Below, one piece after another: positions 51,671-63,393 of a DNA stretch of 64,000 bases. This DNA is from Auriscalpium vulgare. Taxonomy: Eukaryota; Basidiomycota; Agaricomycetes; Russulales; Auriscalpiaceae. The stretch is taken from NCBI GenBank assembly GCA_019915015.1, contig JAHBBC010000011.1:496001-560000 (forward strand), in the 5' to 3' direction. Made by a program: the position numbers and the translations under genes. Below the pieces are notes generated by a model. It made no database searches. It was given only the letters and a program-made list of their open reading frames with translations, and was not told where the DNA came from. Each line of letters opens with the position of its first letter. Position 1 is the stretch's first letter.

Positions 51671-54600
51671 TTAATCACTATCTACATCTGTTATGTTAGG
51701 TATATCAAGTTCCTCAGAGGTGAGCATTTCAAGTCCAGAGTGTTTCCTCAATATATGTACTGTCTCTGAGTCCTTCATTTCTATAACACCAATCAGGCTC
51801 TCAATTGATGTAACTGGCAGCACTTTCATGCTCTTTCCCCATTGTCCTTGCCATCTGAGCAAGACCATTTTACAGTTGATTACAGGAATATAGACAACTA
51901 CTGAAGGTGAGCCATCAGTAGCCTTATAAAATGCCAATGCTTGACCAAATACTGGCTGTGAAGGCTCATTGGCTTGAGCTTCAAAGAATTTACTAGATCG
52001 TGTCACAGGTTCTCCAGACATCTCAAATAGCTTGCTGGTAAGTGTATGACCACTTTTAAGCACATATTTTGCCCAACGAGAAAGACTAGGAGGCTGGTCG
52101 ATTTGGTAGTCAAAAAAGGTGCATATGACAGCTAAGTGCATATTGAAATTTGAGTGCTGGTTTTTCATCTCAGATTTTAGGACTTTTATTTCTTTGATAA
52201 ATCTTTGATTTCGACTGGGAGGTTTGACAGCTGCAAGTGAGGGTTCATGTAGCACAATCAATCGCATAAGTTCCCTTTCCCAAATTATGGTGGCTACATT
52301 AGCAAATGGTGCCTTCCTAGAACGGACTTTATGTCCAATTTCACCTATTGCTCGCTCTACAGTTGCCTGAGACCCTAGTCTAATTGACCCATACCATTCA
52401 ATATGCATAGGAATGTGGATGAGTTGAAACATGCACAGTCTGCATCTAGCAACCTTTTCTGGATTCTTTCCAATATATATTCTCTCATACTCCTCTAAGA
52501 AATCTTTGATTTTTATGTGGAATTCCTTCAAATCATCAGAACTATGTGCTTGAATAGTCATTGCAATGTCTGCAATTTCTACAAATTTTGAAAAATTTGC
52601 CAAAACAATAATATCAAAGCCTAGTTCCAAACCAAGCGGTATAATATACCAGTGCAGCAGCGCCATCCATTCAAAAATTTTATATTGGCTTTGCCGCTTC
52701 AAGAATGGGTCGCGGATAGGTCCACAAAAGGCAGGGGGTAATGTAGGCATAGCCTGGGCTACGAGCTGTCCCAACTTCTCAGATTTCTCAGTGCTTAAAT
52801 GAACAATCTCATCTGGACTACTCTGAGTTGTCCAGGTATCATATAGAAATAACATGCAGTTTTCATATATTAAATGAAAAGGATCCAAGGGAAAAAATGA
52901 TGGATGCAGATATGCAGGGCTAAACATGCAAAGTGGCATTCTTGATATTCCACTATTGCGAGTGATAGCTGCTCGAGCAGTCTTGTTCTTGGCTTTACTT
53001 ATTTTTGCAAGGGTTTCTCTGTAGTGACGTTCATTACGCAAAGGTAGATTCATCAAGTCATATTTTTGTGGCCGGTCTGGATTATATGTTTGGCTTTCTG
53101 GGGGAGCAGAAGGATAATATTGTGCTTTTGCACCCTTCTTCAGGCTACTCTGGGCACCGCGAACCATGCTAAATCTGTCTCCATACAAGGCTGCATGTCC
53201 AGCCATACCGTTCATTTTGGCAGAACCCAACATATCACCAAGGACCATACACAAATGTGTTTTCTGCATGAACCACCCAGATGCAAGTGCATCCCATATC
53301 CAAGTACCTTCTGAAAGCTTCATCATTTGTCCAAATAGGTCGTAAAGAAATGACTCTACATTCCCTGGTGCCAAAGGACCTGGTATTGCCAAGGGTATCA
53401 CAATATTTGCTGTCTTATAACGCAACTCAGCTGGCAAGTTGAGCAATTCAATTATCAAAACCCAGGTGTCTGATTGCTTTTTCATTGTAAGCTGTGCACC
53501 ATCTGTTGACAATGCCAATGCGATGTCTCTTTCATCCTCAAACAACCCTTGGACTTGGACATGGTGCCTATGGACTGTCCCATTGCCAAAATCTGAGAAT
53601 CTCTCAGCACCAGAAGCACTTCTTAATAATTCTAGAGTCTCTTTCAAGCAGCGATCTCTATGGCGTATCAAATCTGAAGTCTCAGCATTTGCAAAGAGAG
53701 CATGTATAGTGGCAATCAATGGCAAGGACATCATTTGAGCCCGCGGTCTTTTTTTTGAAGTAGATTTCACTTGAGGTCTATATCGAGGCTGCCCACATAC
53801 TTTTCCTTTCTTCACATAAGGGCACTTGTCTAGCTCCTTATATTCACCCAAATATGCTATGCAGCTGTTGGGGCATATATCTGTTTTAATAGGATGCAAG
53901 CCAGTGATGTTACTTGCAAGCTTTCTGACACTGTATAGGCTGAGTATCTCTGTGTTGGCTGCATCCTGAAGATTTTTCCCATGTTCTTTATAGGCTTGGA
54001 CAGTTCCATTTGTCTTTTTCCAAGTTATCCAATGCTTCAATGACAGTTTCTCAGATGCTGTGAGCGTGTGTTTGATAGGTACACTCTGTGGGAAAGGTGG
54101 GGGTTTGTACCCATCAAGAAGCTCCTTCTTGAGATCAGCTGCAGTATCTGGAAGTTGCCAGTAAAACTCTTCCTCTGCATCATCTGAATTAACATCATGT
54201 TGCATTTCAGCAACATCTTCATCTGCATCATCTGAATTAACATCATGTTGCATTTCAGCAACATCTTCATCTGATTCCTGCACTTCAGCAATATGCAGGA
54301 AGATTTCATCAATGTCCTCATGGTCATCTGCATCATCTGCATCACTATGATCTGGATCATGGATGTCATGATCACTGTGTCCATTCATAGAATCATCTTC
54401 ATCTTCAGCAAGCCTTTTTGCAGGCCTACTGATGTCCCAAGCTGAGAAAGTTGATCAACAAAAGTTATAAAGATATCTTGACACTCACCTTCCTCCTCTA
54501 CAGCATCGATAATATGACCATCGTGGGTGCTAATAGGATCCTGATATCCTTCACCTTCAAGTTCACAATGACAATGATGACATAAGTAATCTCTGAGATT

Positions 54601-54844
54601 CATGTACAGATTGAATCTTACCTTCATCCTCTGCAATATCATGGCTTACATCTCCATCACGGTTCCCTTTGAAGTGATCCAACTCCTCCCTGCATAGAGC
54701 CAGGCCCTTCTGGATGTCAGAAATAAACTCTGGGGTGTTCTCTGGGGACTTCAACTTCTTCAGGTCAATATTGATATGCTTCTTCAAGGTGCCAAGTGCA
54801 ACAGACTTGCGGGGAAAGCATCCTGAGCAGTAGCAGAGCGGCAT
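51671..54844 (-). CDS. Tnp2-family (CACTA/EnSpm-type) transposase
   Basis: Transposase of the basidiomycete Tnp2 group. It starts MPLCYCSGCFPRKSVALGTL with a Cys-rich N-terminal motif. Two short introns (donors GTAAGA and GTGAGT) lead through GEGYQDPISTHDGHIIDAVE and AWDISRPAKRLAEDEDDSMN into a 905-codon open exon. Family core blocks are ALALSTDGAQLTMKKQSDTW, VLIIELLNLPAELRYKTANI, VIPLAIPGPLAPGNVESFLY, MVLGDMLGSAKMNGMAGHAA and LYGDRFSMVRGAQSS. The acidic N-terminal part includes a 16-residue tandem repeat. The main frame has no internal stops, so the copy may be recent or active. Codon use is A/T-ending, unlike neighbouring genes. Confidence 0.9.
54178..54273 (-). repeat. 48-bp tandem repeat inside the transposase gene
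   Basis: Two perfect copies, 54178-54225 and 54226-54273. They encode the acidic 16-mer DEDVAEMQHDVNSDDA twice in a row in frame. Confidence 0.9.
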
Positions 54845-54942
54845 CGCTGGGTAGCGTCGACTGAGAGGTATGGTGGAGGCAAGCAAGAGATTATCGATCT
54901 CAGGCGGCCTGGCAGGCGGCCCAGCGGCTCAAGCGGCCCAGG

Positions 54943-54975
54943 CGGCCCAGCGGCTGTGGCGGCCCGAAGCTGTCC
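54943..54975 (-). repeat. Right copy of 33-bp inverted repeat
   Basis: Reverse complement of 51021-51053. On its inner side lies a run of degenerate ggcggccca-type microrepeats (about 54903-54950). Confidence 0.85.
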
Positions 54976-56461
54976 AGCCGCAGCCACGTCTCCTCCCATA
55001 TGCGCATTTGACGCTATGTACAAGCCCCGCTCCTCCCCATGTTTTCTGAATTCATGATGGTGCGTAAGCTAAGGTTGTTCATGTTCCCATCTAACATGTG
55101 CACCTCAGCTGCTGTAGATAGTCGAAAACACGAAGGCAGTGGAAGAAGCTCTCAAGCTGAGGCCACATGGAATGCCCGCGGCGGCGGCCGACGTTCCCAC
55201 CGGGCTCGCAGAGGAAGAAGGGCTCTTCGTGGAGCGAGCAGCTCCATGGTACTCGCTGCGCCCCAGGATGTGTTAGGTACTGTAGGAGGAACTCGTGGAG
55301 TGGAAGAAGGACGTGCGTGCACTCACTCCCCTTCTCTGTGCGTCATGGCGGCTGAGCGCTGGCCTCCGGCTCTCGCAGATCAGCCGGCGCGCGCGGCTCA
55401 TTGCGCAAACAGACGGATGGTGCGCACGGAGGCAAAGGACCGTGATATTCCAGCCCGTCCACTACGTTGCGAGATTCAGGGTGCGTGCGATCGCCCGTGC
55501 ACCGTACATCAATGACTGACTTATCTATTGGCTGACTCACTCACGGAGGAGCTCCAGGGGTACACGGTACGGGCTAGTAGACATCCTGCTCGCGGACCTG
55601 CAGCGCGCGGGACCGGGCGACCGCTCGTCGAACTCCAAACCGCACCGCCGACCTCAGGCAGCCTAACTACCCCGGACATTGTGCGCCAATTCAGGGCCCC
55701 CTTTCTCCTCCGGCGCCGACGCTGGGTACGCGGGGACGGTGAAGGCACGGTGGAGGAAATACGCAAGTGGCGAGCGCACGGTGCTGTGCGCGATGACGCG
55801 ATGACGCCCGTGTTGTCCAACCTGTACATCGTTTATATACAAGCCGAAGAGCAGTTTGCGCAGCCGTTCGGTGGACAAGGTGCACAAGGGCAATGTATTA
55901 GTTTTGTCATGTTCATAATGCGTGAACGCTCGTGTGCGAAACTCCTGAGCGCCGGCTGAAAACGGGCCGTTATGACTCGCACCTCTACTTACTGCCTCAT
56001 CACCCATCCACGCGTTCCCCATTTCCACGCATTTCCACCTGCGAGAAACTTCCCCCTCTCGACCGCGTCCTCACCACTCAAGATACAGCCCACCTTGCCG
56101 GTGTGGCTCCTGCTTGAACAGCGCCTCTCCATCAATGGTGTCGCTTCCGACGTAGCTTTCTCCTCACGTAGCTCTTCTTCCCCCCTGCCAGAAACAGGTG
56201 CGAGGCAGTCGACTGCCGCATCGCGCCCCATTTGGATGTAGGTCTTGGAAGCCGCGCCGTTCCCGAGCCCGAATTCGGCGCTCTAAGGCCTGCGCCTGTC
56301 CACGTACGTCAGTCAGTCTGCGATCGTGGCCTTGTCGAGATCGAATCCCCCTTGTCTCTGTCCGCTGGCCTGCATCAGCGCCAAGCTCGATATTTGCTAC
56401 GCACTCCGTGCTCAGGAACATAAAACACGTCTGCATTGCAAGGATCAAACACTACTGCGAG
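54976..56461. other. Intergenic region, no gene recognised
   Basis: About 1.5 kb beyond the transposon. A 50-codon open stretch at 55118-55276 (+) has a protein-like composition (AVEEALKLRPHGMP, FVERAAPWYSLRPRM) but no recognised family and no clear splice partners. Longer GC-rich frames around 55520-55960 look random. Confidence 0.4.
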
Positions 56462-57317
56462 CTAAGATATGTTCAACGTCTTTCCCTTTACAGAACTCAA
56501 CTTTTGGTTGCGTTGACGCACAGAGAACCGCTTCGGCCTCGCAGTAGATTTTCCGCTGGGCTTCTTGCCATGCCCGCCACCCTTCACTTGCTTCATACGC
56601 GTGGTCGCGCCGGCGACCTGTGTGGTTTGTCTAGCATATCGGTAAGTCCACTGTAGCAGCCCACTTCTTGCGTAACTGACCCTCCATCCTTCTGTACAGG
56701 GTCACCTTGAGCCTTAGCGTTGGGCGCCAGCGGCTCAATCGCCGACGCCACGTTGGTGAATCGCCTAAGAAACTAGTAAGTACAATCGACAAGCCACAAG
56801 CTTATATGACTTACTCTCCATCCTTCTCGGCTGGGTCGCTAGCACTGCTTCGAGCTTCAGGGTGGGGCGCAGGTGCCAGCGGCGCAGTCGTCAGCTCAAA
56901 CGGGGCGAGCTGCCTAGCAAACCGGTGAGTAAATTGGACTAGCCTTTGAACCATGGGCTTACTGCGCATTTTCTGTGACATCATCGGGTATGGGCGCATT
57001 GGGAAACGCTGACTGGGGGCCATATCTCGCAGGGACCAAGCGCGGCACATACGTCCCACGCGGGGGTTTCACAACGCGCTTATCCCTCCACCCATCGGGC
57101 TCATGGTAGGTGGGTACCAAACGGCCATCTCTTTCTTCGAAGAAGGATGCGGCACGCGTACGGGGGATGGGCCGATTGTCTCTCGGCGCGGAGCTGTCTT
57201 CCAATGAATAATCAAGATAAGCGAGACCGCTTGTCACAATACCTTTGCTGACTATCACTACTCCGATTATCAGTTGGATCCAGGACCGCACAGCGAAGAC
57301 GCATACCTTTCTTCCAT
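56462..57317 (-). CDS. Uncharacterised protein with duplicated exon modules and a basic tail
   Basis: Proposed five-exon gene. Exon 1 is MEES plus a GTATGC intron, leading to GLAYLDYSLEDSSAPRDNRP, SFFEERDGRLVPTYHEPDGW, RDKRVVKPPRGTYVPRLVPA and RYGPQSAFPNAPIPDDVTEN. Exons 3 (56815-56913) and 4 (56681-56764) are related modules: QLAPFELTTAPLAPAPHPEA ending DPAEKDGE, and RFTNVASAIEPLAPNAKAQG ending DPVQKDGG. The last exon reads TTRMKQVKGGGHGKKPSGKS then TARPKRFSVRQRNQKLSSVK, which is strongly basic, and ends TAG at 56462. All introns are GT-AG with consensus donors. I do not recognise the family. A nucleic-acid-binding or ribosomal role would fit the basic tail, but that is a guess. Divergent from the gene at 57471. 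Confidence 0.5.
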
Positions 57318-57470
57318 GGCGGCAGAGATATTGGGCTCAGGTTTGGCAGATCCTAGGCTCTGACGAGTTCAACCAAGGTGAGCGCCAAGCCATTGAAGCT
57401 TGAAGGCTGGGAATGATTTGTCAGCGACAGTATATATTTTAAGCAAGTTCGCCGCGTTCCTTCTTGCAGG
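57318..57470 (+). promoter_or_regulatory. Divergent promoter with TATA box
   Basis: A 153-bp spacer between two head-to-head genes. A TATA box (tatatatttt) at about 57431-57440 is some 30 bp before the plus-strand ATG, which fits a TATA-driven start close to the coding region. Confidence 0.5.
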
Positions 57471-59607
57471 ATGGCTCACTCCAACTATCCTCTCTGGCCC
57501 ACCGAAAATTTCCTCCCATCGGAGTCTCATCCACCTACCTCGGTCATGAACCCTCTACCCGTTGAAACCCTTGACCTTCCGGAGTTGTTGAGAAACCCTC
57601 ACGTCCGCGATCTTTTCAATACCGCACAGCTTCAGAACGCACAAATCGTTCGCCTTGCGCAAGACTTGAGCAAACTCACGGTGCAACTACATGAACGAGA
57701 TAGCGGTATGTTGAAATTTTCCCGAGCTGCTCTCTCCTGAACGTCGGTTTCAGTTAGGGGCAGCGCTACGTCCTTGTCATCTAAGGAATCGTCGCCGTCC
57801 CCAGCCTCGACCCCGGAGCTAGAGACAATCTCGTCGGTCAGGCCCCGAAAATTTCCCGCTGAAGTCCTCTGGAACATCTCTGATTGCCAAGATCACGACG
57901 ACTCCGGTTGGACTCCAGCAAACTCGTCTCGGCCGCCGATGGCTCAGTGCATCCGATACGCAAACGGAACATTAATCTCAGACGAGATGTATAGGAACAT
58001 CAAGGCGTCGGCGCGCATCGTCAAAGCCGGCCTTCTGACACTCGGTTATCCGAAGAATATCAAAAAGACAAAGGTTCGACAGAAGGCGTTCTTCCGGACC
58101 CACTTTCCGCAGGACTGGCACAACGCCGTCGCCAAACTCGAGAGCAGACAGCCGTTGCTCGCCCTCTGCGGCAATCATTGGAAAGCCGAACAGGTCCTCA
58201 ATAACTGCCTCAGGAGCGGTGGCGATGATGTTCAAGAGGAACCGGCCGCCCCAGCCGCCCTCAACAAACGAAGGAAAGAACCAGATTCGACGCCGGCTCG
58301 CCCCGTCGACCCAAAGAGATCCAAGGCGGCGCCTCTCTCGCCTCTGCGCTTCCCCTCACGTACGTCTTGATTTCCATCGTAAAGACTTAACTGACGCTTA
58401 GTGTCCACGTCAGAGGAAGCTCCAGCCGGTGATGCCGACACCTCGGACGATGACGCGCCGAATCTTAACTTGATGCTGCCGACGGCTTCTTTCCTGAAGA
58501 ATCAGACGCAAGAAAAGGTGATTCCGAAGACAATTGATATCGGCGCCATTGTGGTCAAAGCATCGCGTAAGTGTTACTCTCGTCTGCAACGTGGACGCAA
58601 TTCTCACCCTCTCATGTACCTCCTTCGCGCGCGCACGTATGGTCAGCACGCGAGCTTCTTGGTAAGCCACTCATCGAGAACTGTTCATCGATTGAACGCT
58701 AATATCATCTTGTCAGACGCTATGGCATCTGATTTTTTCATCGCGTCGGCGCGCCCGCTGCTGGAGTTGTTGCAAGAAAATGGACCCATGCTCGATATAG
58801 GCGAGCCTTCGCCCGAAGTAACCGCCTTCCTGGAGCGCATTGAGAACGCAGACCCGAACGCGTCGGATCTCAGGAAGGAGGACACCAACGCCTCGTGGGG
58901 CCATTATCAGTTTACGGCAGGGTCCATGACTTGCGCGTCCGTCCTCAGCTCCTGGCCGGCAGTCGGAAATACTCGGGTTGCATATCGATTGGTCGCAGCC
59001 GCCGTCCGTACGTGCAAGGTGGCCCGATACGTGTGTTTCTTGAACAAAGTGGACGCGGATTCGTACCTGAGCGACGTGTTCCTCGAGCGCACCATCGAGG
59101 AGCTGTATAACATCGCGCAGGTTGCCACAGTAGCGCCTCATTTTTATCTCTGCCGTCCCAACCGTTCTGAAATTTTTTGCAGCGCTCTGTGGACTCCAAT
59201 GAGGTCAGCCAGAACGAGACGGAGTCACCACCCGGCCCCGATCCCAAGGACTGCGTCGACGAGCAGGTACGTCGCAGCTCGTGATCGCAGCTCGATTACT
59301 GATCGGGATGTTCTAGCATCGCACCGCGTTGCTTTCGCTGACCAAGGAGGAGCTCAAGCAGTGGTGTACAGCACACACGATCGATCTTCCGCCGAAAGCG
59401 AAGGTGAAAAATGGTGAGCGAGTCTCTGTATTGGCTTACGCAGTGCTGATAGCCGCCTAGATATGGTCTCCGTACTCATGGACTCCCCCGATGCGCCTTC
59501 GCAAGATGACATTAAGGCCATCGTCAAAGAGGTACTTATTGTTCTGTTCTTACATCTCTTACTCACGCGGCGTTCCTCAGCGGAAGGCCAAGAAGGCGCA
59601 ACGTTGA
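57471..59607 (+). CDS. Uncharacterised protein with a SAP-like C-terminal segment
   Basis: Start MAHSNYPLWPTENFLPSESH is the first ATG after a TATA box. A likely coiled coil follows (HVRDLFNTAQLQNAQIVRLA, continuing LSKLTVQLHERD). The second exon has RPRKFPAEVLWNISDCQDHD and a probable DNA-binding or structured block around KASARIVKAGLLTLGYPKNI and KVRQKAFFRTHFPQDWHNAV. A disordered part with DPKRSKAAPLSPLRFPS comes next, then an acidic segment DADTSDDDAPNLNLMLPTAS. Later exons give ASDFFIASARPLLELLQENG and NKVDADSYLSDVFLERTIEE. The C-terminus LTKEELKQWCTAHTIDLPPK followed by AKVKNDMVSVLMDS resembles a SAP motif (L-x-x-W-C...K-x-D-M-V). The last exon ends ERKAKKAQR. About seven exons. I do not recognise the family; a chromatin or DNA role is inferred only from the SAP-like end. 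Confidence 0.6.
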
Positions 59608-60290
59608 AGCTCCGAAGCGACCGTCGTCGCCGGCCGCCACACGAGGAGGAGCGCTGGGTGCGAGCGACGTCGCGAGGGGTAGCGCAGTAGCATGGAGGAG
59701 CGAAATGTATATATATCTTGGACTGTCACCGGACTTTCAGTCGAGTCCTGGTCAGCTTGCAGTAAATTGACTACAGCACGACTTCACGGTCGCATTGTAG
59801 TCAAGCCTGTCACCAGACTGAAACACGACGGATCAGTCACATGGTAGTCAGGCCAATCCGCGCTTCGCTCAAGACTGATACATGACGCGCCAGTCATCTT
59901 CCAGTCAAACCGTTGCCACGACGGGCTTGGACTGATACATGACGAACCAGTCATCTTCCAGTCCAACGTTGCTACGACAGGCACAGGACTTGGAATGGAC
60001 TGTGACAAGACTGCCACGTCAATTCAGTCATCGAGATTACTTTATCGAACCGGACAGATGCCGGACGCTGACAGGACATGTGATGGACGTTGCTAGTCAC
60101 AGAACGTGCTCAAAAGTCTGGTTACAGTCGCCTCGGTGCCGACAGGACTACGACCGGACCGGGACTCGACTTTTGTTTTTACTGAGAGTCAGTCGGTGCC
60201 CAACCGGCGTCCGGGCCGGCCAACTCCTCTTACCCCGCAATTGCCCTCAACATCGACTCTGGGAGCCCATCGCGCATCGTCCTGAAGACC
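59608..60290. other. Intergenic region upstream of the alpha-galactosidase gene
   Basis: Holds a 57-bp tandem repeat array (listed separately). The right half contains the promoter of the gene at 60291. No gene was seen. Confidence 0.45.
59723..60010. repeat. 57-bp tandem repeat array
   Basis: Three units begin at 59816, 59873 and 59930, each 57 bp with the pattern gactga(a/t)aca(c/t)gacg followed by cagtca. Units 2 and 3 are nearly identical over their first 33 bases. Further degenerate gactg/cagtc motifs extend to about 59723 on the left and 60010 on the right. Confidence 0.85.
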
Positions 60291-62904
60291 ATGTCTGCCG
60301 AAGAAACTGAACCACTTATTGATGATGCCGCGAGACAACAGCACGACGAGCACGTTTCCCCCGCAGGCAGGCGGCCGTTACGCTGTGAGTCCGGAGTCCG
60401 AATCCAACTCACGGCCGACAGTTGCAACTCTTCCTAACTGGCACCCTACTGGTTTACAGCGACACTGTTCGATGGTCGCAAAGGCAAGGTCGCTGCTGTC
60501 TCTGCATTTGTGGTCGTGGTCGTGGTCTGGTGGCTGAGCCTCCTGTTCGTGCGCACCCTCCTTGACGGACGCGACGATGGTGCCAGTGAACATTGGCCGA
60601 AGCCTGGCCAACATTACACTGCAGGCAGACTTCCTGTAATGGGGTATAACAGTGCGTTCATTCTCTTCCTCTGAGTTTCTGCGAGTGTCTATTGACTGTT
60701 CGAATAAGCATGGAACTATTTTGCCGTACGTCTCTGACCTTGCCTGTGTGCCTCATGACATTCTCAACTGTGCTTGATGGCAGTGCGACATCAATGAGAC
60801 TGTCATCATTGAAACCGTCTCCGAGCTCAAGTCCTTGGGTCTCGCCGAACTCGGTTATAAATACATGAATCTTGACGACTGTTGGCACGAACCTCAACGA
60901 AGCCCCGACGGGTTTCTCGTAGCGAGTCAGCCACAACCTTTTTTTCCCCTTATTCACGCATACGACCCTTATTCTGCTGTAGACCGGGAACGCTTTCCCA
61001 GCGGAATGAACAACCTCACCGACACTATCCATGCTCTCGGACTGTAAGCGTTCCGGACGCCTTATTTATCAGAGCTGCTAGGCTGATCTGTCACGGTGGG
61101 ATGTCAGGAAAGCCGGTATCGTGAGCACTCTTCATACAGTCATCATTTAAAGATGTTGCTAAGTTCGCGTGCAGTACAGCGATTCTGGCTGGTATACATG
61201 TCAAATGTATCCTGGCTCGTACCAGAACGAGGCTCGGTGGGTTGCACCCACGCGTCATCAATGCCATGGCGCGTGCTTCACATCACAGCCAGAGGACTGA
61301 TTTCCAGTTCAGCGATGCGAAGACGTTCCAAGACTGGGGCTTTGATCTATTGAAGTAAGTTCGCTGCATTCAGCAGCACTGCCCGTACTTATACCATGCT
61401 CCCCTAGGTATGATAATTGCGCTGGTATGATTGCTCTCAGAGATCATTACCATTGTCTGCACACGTTCAATCGTCAGAACCATTCGACACCGTCATTCGC
61501 GAAGGCATGGTCGGAAGTGCGGCTTTACCTCCTTCTGCGCACAGCATCTCCATTGACATAGTCAAAGAATTCCAGCGCATGTCCGAAGCAATCAACGATC
61601 TTGCTCTGGCCTCGGGAAGAACGCCGTTGATCTACTCGTTGTGCCAATGGGGCAGGGTACGTATACCTGCCTCAGAACCTCTTGGCGCCCAATGCTCCGA
61701 GTCGGGACAGTGCTGAATGGTGTTATTTATTTAAGGAACAACCCTGGCTATGGGCGCGTGAATTTGGTCAGAGCTGGAGAGTAAGCATGCGTCGTCCACT
61801 TCAGGTCGATTGGTTCACTCCTGATGACATTATCACCCTCGTCAGACTACGACCGACGTTGGTATGCTTTGTGCTCAATTGGGTTTCAGAAAGCTGAGCT
61901 GCCTACTTTCAGGCCCAGCGTGGTCGTGGATGTCGGATATTATAAATACGTACGTGCATATAGCAGCAATTCTTTGCGTGCGGTCACTCGTTCACGCGAT
62001 TTGCAGAAACTCTTTCATAACTTGGGCATCCGACTTCTATGGCCATAATGACCTTGACATGGTAGGCGTCCCTCCGACTGAGCTCTTTGAACGTTGATAC
62101 ATGGCGCTTCCCCCCAGCTCGAAGTGTAGGCCGAGTTGCAATTGACGCTGTGAAAGCTTCTGACGCGCTGCCCTTGCAGAGGGAATGGTAACATGACGCC
62201 GGACGAACAGAAATCTCATTTCACCGCGTGGGCACTCATGAAGTCTCCCTTGCTGATCGGGACGGATGTATGTGCTGTCTTTACTTCTTAGCGTCGGCGC
62301 CTCGCTCATGTTATAATAGCTCAGAATCATCGCCAACGAATCGTTGGAGGTCCTGAGCAACCGCGAGATCATAGCTCTGAACCAGGATCCCGTGGTCGGC
62401 ACAGCCATATCTCCCTTCAGATGGGGAATCAATGTGCGCCCGACCTTACAGGTCAGAGACATCTGTCTGTGAGACGCTCACATGAGCTGCTGGACAGCCT
62501 GACTGGGTGTCGAACTCCACTCATCCAGCGCAATACTGGAGCGGGAAATCGGAGAACGGAACCGTATTCATGCTGGTACGTTGTTCGATCGTATGCAGAA
62601 AAGCCCGATTGTGCTTCCCACCGATTGCCCGCAGCTCAACACGCTCAACGTGCCCTCGGACATGTTCTTCAACCTGACTGAGTCCCCGTGGATTCGGGCG
62701 GGGCGGCAGTACGCGGTGCGCGACCTGTGGACGCACACTGACAACGGCACGGCTGTGCGAAACTTCACGGCGAGGAATGTGCCGCCGCACGGGGTGGTCG
62801 CGCTGCTGCTGCGGGACGTTGACGACGAGCCGGACGGGATCTACCCGCCGTGTGCTGTCCTGGAATGGTGCACGGCCGAGAACGGGACGCGGTATGACGA
62901 GTAA
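60291..62904 (+). CDS. GH27 alpha-galactosidase with N-terminal membrane anchor
   Basis: Retaining alpha-galactosidase/melibiase that removes terminal alpha-galactose. About a dozen exons join in frame. Catalytic-domain blocks are [96 protein letters not shown] (the Asp in KYDN is the nucleophile) and [18 protein letters not shown] (its Asp is the acid/base). Then come [40 protein letters not shown] and [18 protein letters not shown]-terminal beta domain ends [12 protein letters not shown]. Instead of a signal peptide the first exon encodes a cytosolic-type tail with EETEPLIDD. The next gives a hydrophobic helix [20 protein letters not shown], so it is probably a type II membrane protein. Confidence 0.9.
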
Positions 62905-63393
62905 GCTGATGGACAGCGCGTGTTGTGTACGGCAACGCAGTACCCTTGAACGTTTTTTGTACCCTGTAGTAACCCATCGCTACATGGTGGCGGGCATTGT
63001 TCTCCGACGTGACAGCACGCGGCTAGTGTCGCACGCCTCGTCGATCTGCGACCTGACCCGTAGAGGAGCAAGATATAGAGCAAAAATCAGAGGGAAGCAA
63101 AGACTAGCAAAGATTGCGTTGGGGATCCAGTGATGCGAGAGTGAGCGAGACTGATGGATGGGCTTGAGGATGAGGATGGGGACAGTGACGGTCGTCGGGG
63201 AATGAAGCCGCGTGACACTGCCACTGACAGGCGGTTCCTCACGGCCATTTTCTGTTGACCCCGTTTCCTCCTCACTCTTGCCTGCACGCATCCTCGCCTC
63301 GCCCGTTTCTTACGCTCAACGACACAGGCTTAAAGCCTCTCTACTGCTCTCCAGCACCACTCTCTTACCCTACACTCGTTCTACACCTTTGCC
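62905..63393. other. Intergenic, promoter of the RlpA-like gene
   Basis: 3' flank of the alpha-galactosidase gene and upstream region of the gene at 63394. Its right part is C/T-rich. No gene was seen. Confidence 0.45.

Larger units (their letters stand above)
51021..54975 (-). mobile_element. Tnp2/CACTA-like DNA transposon, putative limits set by a 33-bp inverted repeat
   Basis: About 3.96 kb bounded by a perfect 33-bp inverted repeat (51021-51053 and 54943-54975) and containing one Tnp2-type transposase gene. The interior from about 51640 to 54880 is clearly richer in A/T than the rest of the window. Classical CACTA elements end in CACT(A/G); these repeats do not, and no matching target-site duplication was found beside them. 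The exact ends are therefore uncertain. Confidence 0.65.
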
